Source of the DNA: Branchiostoma lanceolatum | Taxonomy: Eukaryota > Chordata > Leptocardii > Amphioxiformes > Branchiostomatidae | Direction of reading: 5' to 3' | Assembly: GCF_035083965.1 (NCBI RefSeq) | Contig: NC_089732.1 | Coordinates: forward strand, 15,197,424-15,261,423 | Length of the DNA stretch: 64,000 bases | Shown here: positions 55,084 to 64,000 of the stretch, in pieces | Layout of the letters: the number at the start of each line of letters is the position of its first letter | Position numbering within the stretch: the stretch's first letter is position 1 | Translations under genes and position numbers: made by a program | Notes under the pieces: generated by a model | Told to the model about the DNA's origin: nothing | Seen by the model: the letters and a program-made list of their open reading frames with translations, nothing else | The model's database searches: none

Positions 55084-58012
55084 GGAGCTAATGGTTCTTT
55101 ATCACCATGAAAACAGTCTGCCAGTTGTATAATAAAGATCCAATCCACTCAAAAATCAGGCCAATCGGAGCTCACGACTTTCGCCGTGACAGAGAGGTAA
55201 GAGGTCCTATTGGACTGCTTTTTTAATTTGATTGGACCATATTTGTACAACTTCCAACACCATAGTCAGAGATATTCAAATTGTGTCTCTTGTCAGAGCG
55301 TGGTCCGGATGGCAAATCACTACGTGTATAAATGTTTATTTACGTAGAATACAGCCTTGTATCCTGAAGTGATTCGGAGCCTCAATTTTTTACATGCGAT
55401 TGTGCCGTGTACTTTAAATATCCCAAGTACCAAAACGTTGATACCGTTGATTTCTATAACGTTAGTTTTTTAGGAAGCTGCTAGTGTAGGAATTTTCAGT
55501 TGTTAGTTCTAAGGAAGAAATGTTGTGTTCCCGGTTTCCAGTCCTTAAAAGAATAACTGTTAGGTTCGGAAGGTATGGATTATTCTATTACATGTATTTG
55601 TATTTTTCTCGTAACATAAAAGTGTGCAATATCATATTTACATTACAGTTCAAGATTTGTAAAATAAAAGTTGATTATTAGATACATTCGCACATACGCA
55701 ACCTTTAAACATCATGTTGTAATCTTCTTTGATACCATTCTAATACTGCATGAGATTGTTACCTCCGGGAAGGAGGGTCACCTCCGACTGGGGTACTGTT
55801 TCTGTCTGTCTCTAAGCATATGTTAATCCGGCTTGTTTTAGAAGTTCTTTTCGGCGTTTTTCTATTTTGATTTTTTGATTTTCTACTTTTATTTGTGTGT
55901 ATTACTTTGGCATAAAGCTCTTGGGACAGGGAACAAGTGGTTCAACATATTGATTAGCATTAAAATTCAACTTTCAAGCGAAACAACACGAATCAAAATT
56001 TTCTTCAACCTACTTGCCCTTTTAATGCTGTTAATAGTTCAATATTTGGAGTGGTACAACAACTTTAAAAAAGGCTACACCGCATTGGTTACTTCTAAGT
56101 GTTATGATAAACCAGTACCTGTGCATGAATGGACGGCATACAATGTAACTCATTGGACTTCAAAGGAATTGATAGTAGAGAGGGTATCCCACAATGCAAA
56201 TGACAAACACCATAACAGTTACTACTTCCTAAGGACTCTTGTTTTAACTTCGTTCGTTAATTTGCCTCCAGTGCCGAGAAGGAGATATTTTCGTCGAGAA
56301 AAGAACAATGTTTGACAACAAAAGCTATAGTCCCAATTGGAAAAGGGGGCAGTCCACCGGGACATGAATTCCGAACCTCCGATCGTGTAGACTACCGTGA
56401 TGTCCAGCAGGACGAGAATGAAGGTATACAGGCTCCAGCCCAGCGCCAACTGTCTAAACAGCGCACCTGCGAATATATTCGCCTGGGGGCGCACATGACA
56501 TACCAATGTTGCTTCCATCATTGCAACACCTTCCCACTAGAGGCTGCGACCACAGTGCGACTGGTGAGTGACCAAACATTTGTACTGATCTCTTACAAAT
56601 TTTGTAACGAACTTTATTTTTACGTTTTGTGTGTTTTACTGTCTTTTACATACTTTAACATCTTGTATCATTGTCCAATTGTAAGATCAAGGTTAAGTAA
56701 CAAATTCAATTTTGGTCGCTGAACAATCGCTTAGCGACCGCCATATAGTGGAAATGGGTCTTATCTTGAAACAGGTCTATTGAGCCAAAAACATAGCGAC
56801 GCCGGCACGCGCAAGGTAATTAAGAAAAAAGGAGGACGAATGAATTGGTCAAGTAGCACCAAAATATATTTTCTTACGCACTCGTTGTACGGGAACGAGG
56901 CTGGAGTGATTACCCCCTTCGTACTAGCTTGCATGCCATCTTTGGTGGTACGTTTAGCCCCTCCAGGGTAAACTAATACGGTGCATGTGCCTGTAACAAG
57001 CTTAAGCAAGAGAGAATATAGAGCTGAGGACCACGTTGCTTGTGATTCAAGACATAAATTAAATGTAGTGTTGTGACTACACGGCTAGGATCATTGAAAA
57101 ATCCTTGGGGATTTCACAAGTATGAGGGATTGGCTGCTTATCCGTTCCCAGGGCTCTTGCGCTTAGGGGCTCGCACATCGCAAGGGGTCCAGCCACACAC
57201 CGAGCCAGAAGTTCCTTCTGTCGCAGCGACACACCACTCCCTCTTGATGGCCTTGTGTTTCCTTGCAGGCACGGCGTGCTCTTATGTCCCCCTTACAGTC
57301 TTGGATCGGATACTAGTATGGCCTATTATATGAACTCTGAAAATTGGTATAGCTTAGTGTAGTGTCGTAACTGAATGAATATCCATTTAGCTTTATGTTC
57401 AAAATATTCAAAGTCTTACACTCTATCAAAATTAGAATACCCTCAAAGCTAATCTTATTACTGATTTTCTCTGGTAGCAGATGCCATCAATGGCTTTATG
57501 ACAGGTAACCAATTCGCCGCGCTAGAAAGTTGAAATATTAATCGAGTTTCCATACCCCAAATGTCTCGTAATCTTACAATAACTGTATAGAGATGTAACC
57601 CATAGATGTAATATGACACATACTGGCTGATGAATTGTTTTTATTAATATATAATCGGTGACAGAGTCTGATGTAGTCTGCTGATTAGCTACAAGACACC
57701 TTTTAACCGTTGTCAAGTATGTTACCGCGGTCTCAATTAGCTAAAGCTGAATGTCAATGGTATCTGACACTATAACCGTGCCCATAATATTTTGCAGTCC
57801 TCTGTCGCATACCCGTCCGTTATAAGATTTTGTCGGACTTTTTATTGCTGTAATGAAAAGGAAAAATCAAAACGGGAGTTTGACTACGGTTATATACATG
57901 TATCAGAATTTTGCTGGTGTATACGATTTTTCATAGGACACAGCGATAAGTAACAAACTATAGACAGGATATTATTGTTACATACATGAATACTACCAAA
58001 TCATGTACTCAT
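55084..58012. other. No firmly recognised gene
   Basis: Mostly AT-rich. A minus-strand stretch at about 56490-56330 follows an acceptor-like GCGCCCCCAG. It reads ANIFAGALFRQLALGWSLYT then FILVLLDITVVYTIGG, strongly hydrophobic and exon-like, but no family or clear donor was found. Another minus stretch near 57005-56850, after TTACAG, reads TCTVLVYPGGAKRTTKDG. It is equally unassigned. Confidence 0.3.
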
Positions 58013-58015
58013 TTA

Positions 58016-58310
58016 CTTAGGCCTATTGCATTCAAGCTCATTTGTTTGTATCAGAAACCCGTCAATTTGCAATGTTTTAATTCTATTCATGTTTTTTGCA
58101 ATGTGCTGCAAGGGTAAAAGTACTGCAGAGGTAATCTCAGCCATAGTTGCTATGGCAGCAGCCAATGATGAATGAGGAGGCCCAAGGTGCGTTCCACATT
58201 GTCCTGCTGTGTTGCTGAGCCGTCCACAGTCACAGAAGACTTCACTGATCGGAATAGGTGGTTGATTCTGATTACCGTCCATGTCGAACAGGGATGTGCC
58301 CGGATTTAGC
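58016..58310 (-). CDS. Exon after the vWD domain, VWDE-like protein
   Basis: Acceptor TTACATAG. The exon takes phase 2 from the vWD exon at 58565-58761, completing the Arg of Q-S-W-R. It reads LNPGTSLFDMDGNQNQPPIP, then ISEVFCDCGRLSNTAGQCGT and on to LECNRPK. The N-P-G-T-S-L-F-D segment and a Cys cluster follow the vWD module in proteins of the VWDE type. The frame ends either at a TAA at 58013 or, more likely, at an AA|GTAAAT donor at the same place. The start is well supported by the phase match; the end is uncertain. Confidence 0.65.
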
Positions 58311-58564
58311 CTATGTAACGGTAATTCGTAGATTAAGTTGTTTTTTCTTTAAATATTTAAACAAGGACATTATATATTACATTCTCTATGATATCCTTGA
58401 TTTAAATGACTAAAGGCTTGCTATCTTGATATTACCATAAAAAGGAATATAACGATTAGTTGTGCATCTCAATATCCTTTAATACGCATACATAAACATA
58501 ACTTCATCTAATTCGCATGTCTTAATGATAGCTCTGATCTGTGAAGCCTTCGATAGACGCATAC

Positions 58565-58761
58565 CTCCAGCTTTGCACGAAGTCATCACTTGTGGTAAGG
58601 ACAGTCCCATCTTGGGCTTGAAAGTCATTTTCAATGACACCATCAAAGTTACCACAAAGCCCAACTGTGCTTTCAAAGTCCGCTGGTCCAAGATTCAGTG
58701 AGATGTCGATATGGTTTCTTTGTACCATTAACTCTATCTTTGTGCCAGATGATAGGAAAAT
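58565..58761 (-). CDS. von Willebrand D domain exon (C-terminal part), VWDE-like
   Basis: After the acceptor CTTCCCACAG, phase 0, it reads IFLSSGTKIELMVQRNHIDI, then SLNLGPADFESTVGLCGNFD, then GVIENDFQAQDGTVLTTSDD and FVQSW, with a GTATGC donor in phase 2. The T/V-x-G-L-C-G-x-F-D-G motif and the following N-D-F are the signature of vWD modules. The context resembles von Willebrand D and EGF domain proteins, secreted or surface mosaics. It joins in frame to the exon at 58016-58310 and, in phase 0, to the exon at 59078-59233. Confidence 0.88.
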
Positions 58762-59077
58762 CTGTGGGAAGGCAAGATTCGGGTACTACATTGTCAAAGT
58801 AACATCATAACAAATTTGTTAGAAACGTTTTATGCTGGCTACATGCAGGAGAATACCGTAAAAAAAGATTAGAGATTTAAATAGAGCTTTTTATAGCCAT
58901 TAAAGCTGAGAATTGTTTGTATGATAGTGCATTTATCATGCATGATATGTAATTACTTTATAGGAATATCACATGTGCAATGACAGACCGGTCTAAAAGA
59001 TTCAATGTGCTTTCAAGTCGATTTGAATTTGACTGGAAATTCAATCAAATTGAATTTCCAGTCACATCACGAAACAC

Positions 59078-59233
59078 TCGCGTGCTGTTATCTTCCGAAT
59101 CTCCTCTTTTCAGTTGGAGTCTGACATCTCCCGATTCGCAGATGTCCGCGGTGAAGACGTTGTCCTTGTCTCTTAGAGCGATGGCACAGTTGCCGACGAA
59201 ACCCCAGAACACAGACATTGTCCTTGTCTGGAC
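59078..59233 (-). CDS. vWD domain exon (middle part), VWDE-like
   Basis: Acceptor ATTATTTTAG. Phase 0, 52 codons: VQTRTMSVFWGFVGNCAIAL, then RDKDNVFTADICESGDVRLQ, ending DSEDNSTR. This matches the E-V-Q-T-R ... C-G-x-A-x-R-x-x-D-x-V-x-x-x-D-x-C segment of vWD modules. The donor is not a strong consensus (CGA|GTGTTT). It was chosen because it keeps phase 0 into I-F-L-S-S-G. An alternative GTGATG donor seven bases on would break the frame. A perfect hairpin lies just beyond. Confidence 0.65.
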
Positions 59234-59684
59234 CTAAAATAATATATCTTTCCATTTTAGCCATTTCTAGCTCTATACCAAGGCAGAATGTCTTATCTTA
59301 TGTTTTTTTTTTCGGGGGGGGGGGGTATCATCTGCTATTTAGTAGATTGAAGTTGCAAGGGTGGTAGATCGGCAAGCAGATCTAACATTTACTATAATAT
59401 GGACCAATAGCGTCTCAAAAGGCTGTCGAATGAAATACAATTAAGAAATTCGAACTACCAGGGTCAATGACAAACATGACATGTATCAATCAATATCATT
59501 ATCATTTTCATTATCACGAACGACTCTTTTAACAGTTTAAGTAAAGGGTATTTTATTTTTTATTTGATTAAGCCAAAGTTACATTGCAGGTACTATGATA
59601 CCTTAAATATATGTAATGATATAGAGTGTAAGAATCATTCTTTGCTACAGTAATCTGAATTGATTCCTTACAGACTTACATTAC

Positions 59685-59747
59685 CTAAAATGTCTTTGGT
59701 CATTTCTGGACAGTACAAATTTGTCAACATGTCGCTGTAGGTAGCTT
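59685..59747 (-). CDS. vWD domain exon (early part), with a frame discrepancy
   Basis: Acceptor GTGATTTTCAG-like, donor GTAATG, 63 nt. In phase 2 it reads SYLQRHVDKFVLSRNDQRHF, which is the x-G-x-F-V-L-x-x-x-x-x-R-x-F block that starts vWD modules. It continues the exon at 59902-59978 without a break. It ends in phase 2, while the next exon (VQTR...) starts in phase 0. The expected text R-H-F-E-V-Q-T-R would need one more base at the junction. Another frame of the same exon (ATYSDMLTNLYCPEMTKDIL) is open but matches nothing. Confidence 0.6.
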
Positions 59748-59901
59748 CTGAAAATGTGATAAACGAAAACTGTAAACGGGAACAAGATGATAAGAACGAA
59801 ACATTCGAAAGATTACACACAACACAGCGGTCTGGAAAAATACAAACAAGTTGTAATAGATAAGGACATCGTATTTTGAAAAAAAAGTAATAGAGTAACA
59901 C

Positions 59902-59978
59902 CTGCTGCTATCAAAAACCTTGTTATACAGAGTGCCGGATGAAGTACATGATTCGCCCATGCGGCGACGCGCTTGAAT
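59902..59978 (-). CDS. vWD domain exon (N-terminal part)
   Basis: Acceptor GTTTGTTTTTCAG, phase 0, 77 nt: IQARRRMGESCTSSGTLYNK then VFDSSR, ending phase 2 at GTGTTA. C-x-S-S-G-x-x-x-x-x-x-F-D is the opening of a vWD module (usually C-x-x-x-G-D-P-H-x-x-T-F-D). The H of the usual D-P-H is absent here. It joins in phase to the exon at 59685-59747. Exons upstream on this strand (beyond 60 kb) were not recognised. Confidence 0.6.
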
Positions 59979-62018
59979 CTGAAAAACAAACAAACACACA
60001 CTGAAGCATTGCTTTCATCTGGATTGGTCTACAACAGGTGGTGATCTGAATAGTTAGCCCTAACTAAAGCCTCAGATACATTTTGTCGCTCCATTCCCAT
60101 GTCATTCCCAACCAGTCCCTGACGGCGAGTGATTGTGTTACAGAGGCTAGCTGCCGGTGTTCTATGATATCACAGGTTCATCCCGGTGTCCTGCCAGACA
60201 TCGGCGAGGCCCTGTCTCTGTTTTCATGATTTTTTTCCGGCATACTGTTTTTTTTTCTTGGTTCCGATCTGATTTTAAGTCCGAATGGAAATTAACCCGG
60301 GGCCCACCGGAGCACTATTGGCCACCGCTTAAATATGCCCAGAGGAAAAACATGCCATAATCATAATCATAACCAAATGTTAATTTGATAGGGGGACCAA
60401 GTCATTTTTAACTACTAATACAATACAATAAGGGCTAGCATACGTTTTTGAATAGTTTTATAATCGAGTGGGGATAATCTATGGTTTCGGTATTTTTTTA
60501 AGCACCGAATGCTTCATGTAACGATTTTACACCTTTCATTGCTTGCTTAGATTAGATTATTAGAAATCAATGTGCTTACATGTAACGTTTATTAGCAATG
60601 CCGTTCTCTTGAGTACGTAATCTGCCAAGGTACCCTTCGAGCTTGTCCTAACAAAGGTTTATTGATCATATTATGTTTGCGAATATCTAGTACACATAAT
60701 TTTTTTGCGAAAATGCCAAAATTTTTATATATAAAATATCAAAACTTCAAATCTTTAGTTGCATTGAGATGGTATTTCAGTGCAGATGTAGTCCGTGTCC
60801 ATCTAGCCTTCTTGACAAATGATCAAATTAACACTTAATTATTCCCTTAGACGTTACAGCAACAAATCAACGTCGTAGATTGACCAACAGTGGATTCTAA
60901 TTTGTATCACCAAACATATTGTGACAATTTTATCTACTGGGTGGAGATAGATCTGTTACTATGTAAGTTCTTTCTTTGTTTTATCACAAAGGTCGAGACT
61001 CGTAAATGGATTCCTTGAACATGTAAAGAAGATTGAATTTCCATTTCCAATGTATCGAACCCTCCCCAACGGAGGGAAGGATATAGACGGAACTTCCATG
61101 TTAGGTTCGCTAATTATAATGGGGAATTGATAATTTTCAGACGAATCGTGCCAACAGATTGGTTGAAAGAAAATTATTTGTCATGACATCCACCGTGACG
61201 GCAATAGTAATTGAGGGCAACCTGGTCTCAATTATCATTTGGCAAGTAGTACCGTCCTATACGGATCATATTTATTTTCTATGTCATTAATACCAAATCT
61301 TATTTGTACAACTCATGAAATGAACGTAAAATGCTAAAACAAAAGGAAAAATACGTTTTTGTACTAAACATGCATCGTATTATTTAATACGGGTTCATGG
61401 GCTAGAAATATGATTAAAATATTACCATCTAAAGCAAACGTCTCTATACGTAAAACGTTCCAATACAATTTATTCTTATGAAAAATCATACTACATAATA
61501 GAAAACCCGACAAAATATAAAGTTATTTCCTATAACCTATGAATTTTTTTTTCCAAATATTTATCACTTTCCCTAAAAATGATTAATAGAGTAGATTTAG
61601 ATGAAAATATTATTGTGTACCAACCACCTGCCATATCGAGCACTATTCATCATTACATATTGCAATATCATAAAAAACACCCTCTCCAATCATAATCCCC
61701 TGATATGGCTTATCTAGGATTTACTTGATCCACGTAAAAAAAAAGTGGTAGCTTTCAATGGCTTCATTTCTCATCCTTCTAATACAAAAGTGGGTCTCAT
61801 TGCCAACAGGCATTGGCATCAATAACATTGGACAGTAGGCAAGCTGAACCAACAGGACCCACCCACACTTTGTTGGATGGATGTTGATGAAATTGTATTT
61901 TCTACATTTGACACCAGGCGTCACCGACCAACATTCACAGCTATTTACACCTTTAGTGAGGATGTCAAAGTTATTATATGGAAAATAGAAATAATTTGAT
62001 GCCCTATTTGATAATCTT
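59979..62018. other. No recognisable gene
   Basis: AT-rich intergenic or intronic sequence. A 129-codon minus-strand frame at 61721-62110 has protein-like stretches (VNSCECWSVTPGVKC) but overlaps the piggyBac-like MITE end and no family was recognised. Confidence 0.35.
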
Positions 62019-62022
62019 TTAA

Positions 62023-62677
62023 CCCAATCTAGACCGGGGGGGGGGGTAAAAGTGCCCGCGCCAACTTTGACATCGTATAACTGCCAAACGACGTATGGTA
62101 GGACTACCAAACTTGCTGACTTTTCCTAGAATTTAGTTAGCAAAAATATTATGATAAAAGTATAAGTTTATCATTTTTCGTGTTGCCATGGCAACGGGTT
62201 TCTGAAGAGGCATTTTATGCAAATGTCACTAATGTCGATAAAAACATAGTTGTTTCCAATGTTTTCTTGCTCAACAACACTAGTTTCCTACATGTATAAC
62301 ATCACATGTGATTTAATGTAACTGCCACGATTAAATATTCATAAATTATGCAAACAACACATGACGTCATTCTCCGACGTCAATTTGACGTCAACTTAGT
62401 CACCACTGACGTCAAATGTCTTGGCACACCTTTAAATCAATAAAACGCACTATTTTGTCTTATTTTTAGAAATTATGGGAATTCCCTATTTAGCCAATAA
62501 AATCACATCGATGATGTCATAATTACGTCATATTACGTCATAACGTCACCAAAATTACAGGAATTATAAAACTTTACGTGAGCATCACTCCCTTGGTGAT
62601 TATACAGCTTACCGTTCGGAAGTTATGATGGCCCCCCCCCGTCCAAGAAGTCTAAAAAAAGCCCGGTCTAGATAGGG
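62023..62677. mobile_element. piggyBac-like MITE rich in ACGTCA motifs
   Basis: TTAA at 62019-62022 and 62678-62681 flanks ends CCCAATCTAGACCGGG and the inverted CCCGGTCTAGATAGGG. TTAA duplications with C-C-C/G-G-G termini are the hallmark of piggyBac-type insertion. Inside, TGACGTCA or ACGTCA words occur at least seven times between 62360 and 62560, in both orientations. Poly-G and poly-C runs lie next to the ends. No transposase. Confidence 0.75.
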
Positions 62678-63052
62678 TTAAAGACATGACATTGACATAT
62701 CTACTTGCATATAATAGAGAATGTCTACACTGAATTAGTAGTTTTGCAAATAAAAAAACATCAAAAGCCGGACAAACATATACGCCATAATAAGGCACTT
62801 ACCCTCTTGTATGTATATGATCGAATCGTCCAGACCCTTGCGACAGTTCCACAAAGTGCAAGTATGTATCTGTTGCACATGTGTATTATGTGATCGTAAA
62901 CCCTGCACCAATTGATGATCATCACTAGAAATACTGTCATTTCAGGGGGAATTTCTGACCTATAAAACATCATTTAATATATGTATGCATATAATACGTA
63001 GTATATTGATAAGACAGACTTTATAACATGATGTGAAGTGAAATTATTCATT

Positions 63053-63289
63053 TCAAAACCACGTTGATTCGGTCGAAGCACACATTCTTGGTCGAATCCT
63101 ATTACTGCATTCTCCATCTTGATTTTGTTTTGTGCCGCCTTCTTGAATATCACCATGTGGGCCCCGTGAGCACGCATGCGCAGCGGCCCAGGGCTGCCTT
63201 TCCCCGCTCCCAAAGACGCCATAGAACAGAGCCGTGGCAGCAAACACACAGGCAATAATCAGGACAACATGGGACCACTCTTCACTCGT
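63053..63289 (-). CDS. Last exon of an SLC17-family organic anion/phosphate transporter
   Basis: After the acceptor ATCTGTTTTCAG, phase 0, it reads TSEEWSHVVLIIACVFAATA then LFYGVFGSGERQPWAAAHAC, and a hydrophilic tail ending STESTWF with TGA. The W-x-x-V-x-x-x-x-A-x-x-x-x-x-x-x-F-Y-x-x-F-G-S-G-E-x-Q-P-W-A block is the last transmembrane helix and cytosolic motif of SLC17 carriers (sialin, vesicular glutamate and phosphate transporters). These are twelve-helix major facilitator proteins that move organic anions across lysosomal, vesicular or plasma membranes. It continues exactly from the exon at 63704-63831. The member cannot be decided from two exons. Confidence 0.85.
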   Translation of the reverse strand, partial: TSEEWSHVVLIIACVFAATALFYGVFGSGERQPWAAAHACSRGPHGDIQEGGTKQNQDGECSNRIRPRMCASTESTWF

Positions 63290-63703
63290 CTGAAAACAGA
63301 TATTTAAATCCCAGTTAAACCTGTAACGTTTTATAAAATGATACGTGTAAGTGTACATGTGTTCTCTGCAAATTTACACCAATTTATTTTTCAAACCTTC
63401 CACAACTTTCAAATCATTTGGAAAATATTTGAATTAGTTCTTCATCACGGTAAAATGAACAAAGGCAGTTAAGAGCAAAAGAGATAAAGGGTACAGAAAA
63501 AAAAGACATTTTTGCATAGAAAAGCACAAATGCGAATATAGCTAAAGCAAAATCAATTGCGATGAAGCATGGCTCTGTTTCTTCCAGCTAACAATTATAA
63601 AATGAGGCTTCGCCATGGCTAAACGTTTGTAAATAATCTTTATGATGGTACTTGTGTTTGATACAGATGCATATCTATACTAGTTATGCACACTTGTACG
63701 TAC

Positions 63704-63831
63704 TTTGTTCCTGGTAAGTGCTGTTACCAGGAGTGGGAACGCGATTCCCACCACACGACACGGAACCCGACATATCCCACCTAGCACGCTGGCGAAGCGG
63801 GGGGCAATGTCAAACGGGTTGGCATCAGCAA
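63704..63831 (-). CDS. Penultimate exon of the SLC17-family transporter
   Basis: Acceptor TTGTTTGCAG, donor GTACGT, 128 nt, phase 1 to 0. It reads ADANPFDIAPRFASVLGGIC, then RVPCRVVGIAFPLLVTALTR and NK. This is the D-I-A-P-x-x-A-x-x-L-x-G-I ... G-I-x-x-P segment that follows transmembrane helix 10 in SLC17 proteins. The join N-K|T-S-E-E-W to the last exon is in frame. Compared with relatives, R-V-P-C-R replaces the usual small-residue run (N-T-x-A-T-I-P), which is unusual. The rest of the gene lies to the right of the window. Confidence 0.82.
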
Positions 63832-64000
63832 CTGCAAACAACAAACACGACTTAATCTGTAATGAGGAATGGACTAATCTCAAACTCAAAAAAAATCACT
63901 CATGAATTTTCAACGGCATCACTCGGTCTTCATCAGCTATTTGACCTGTAGTCACGTGCTTTCGCACGTGTGACGTTAGCACTGGGTCAGAGTTCGTAGG
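63832..64000. other. Intron of the SLC17 gene at the window edge
   Basis: Non-coding. Contains a near-palindrome GTCACGTGCTTTCGCACGTG at about 63951, perhaps the end of a further TIR element that continues outside. Confidence 0.35.

Noticed and set aside
56761..57009. CUB-like reading on the minus strand (TCTVLVYPGG, then GVITPASFPYN)
   Set aside because: Only two weak motif-like words; the paired cysteines and beta-strand pattern of CUB are missing.
61721..62110. 129-codon minus-strand frame
   Set aside because: It runs across the end of the piggyBac-like MITE and has no recognisable motif.

Overview
The window looks like nuclear DNA from an invertebrate deuterostome, most likely an amphioxus (Branchiostoma). 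Genes are split into short, mostly phase-1 exons coding MAM, CCP/sushi, EGF, kringle and von Willebrand D modules. There is a large intronless LRR-Ig receptor, and the rest is full of decayed LINEs, a Helentron, Penelope-type GIY-YIG fragments, terminal-inverted-repeat (TIR) elements and long minisatellites. Species assignment is inference from this style; no database was consulted.

Layout. 1-0.4 kb: decayed GIY-YIG fragment. 1-4.2 kb (+): exons of a modular extracellular protein (MAM, CCP, EGF, one unassigned exon). 5.6-6.4 kb: 24-bp minisatellite. 8.6 kb (+): an isolated signal-peptide exon ending in phase 1, followed by a 25-bp minisatellite. 12.2-15.2 kb: decayed CR1/L2-like LINE (-). 15.4-24.9 kb: tandem and dispersed 0.9-kb repeats, a TIR-bounded 103-bp satellite, a foldback MITE and a decayed Helentron (helicase followed by an endonuclease). 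26.4-29.3 kb: RT fragment joined to a 197-bp satellite, then a TIR element. 31.1-34.5 kb (+): intact single-exon LRR-Ig transmembrane receptor whose cytoplasmic tail is built of tandem repeats carrying 23 Y-x-N motifs. 36.4-44.5 kb: L1/Tx1-like and other LINE remnants with MITEs. 45.3-46.7 kb (+): a short exon, an intact kringle exon and a decayed second kringle. The introns after the two kringles are duplicates, and the second has received a hAT-like TIR element and an RTE-like LINE. 50.6-51.1 kb: GIY-YIG element with an inverted copy of its own end. 52.3 kb (+): final exon of mannose-6-phosphate isomerase. 52.6-55.1 kb: foldback and TIR elements. 58.0-60.0 kb (-): exons of a VWDE-like vWD domain. 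62.0-62.7 kb: piggyBac-like MITE. 63.1-63.8 kb (-): last two exons of an SLC17-family transporter, entering from the right edge.

The genes do not form a pathway. The signal-peptide exon at 8.6 kb and the kringle exons at 45.3 kb have compatible phases on one strand. They could be one secreted protein whose roughly 36.6-kb first intron contains the LRR-Ig receptor gene. The most interesting coding feature is that receptor's repeat-built tail of candidate SH2-docking tyrosines. The best-resolved mobile-element history is the kringle-intron pair, where one copy gives the pre-insertion site of the other.
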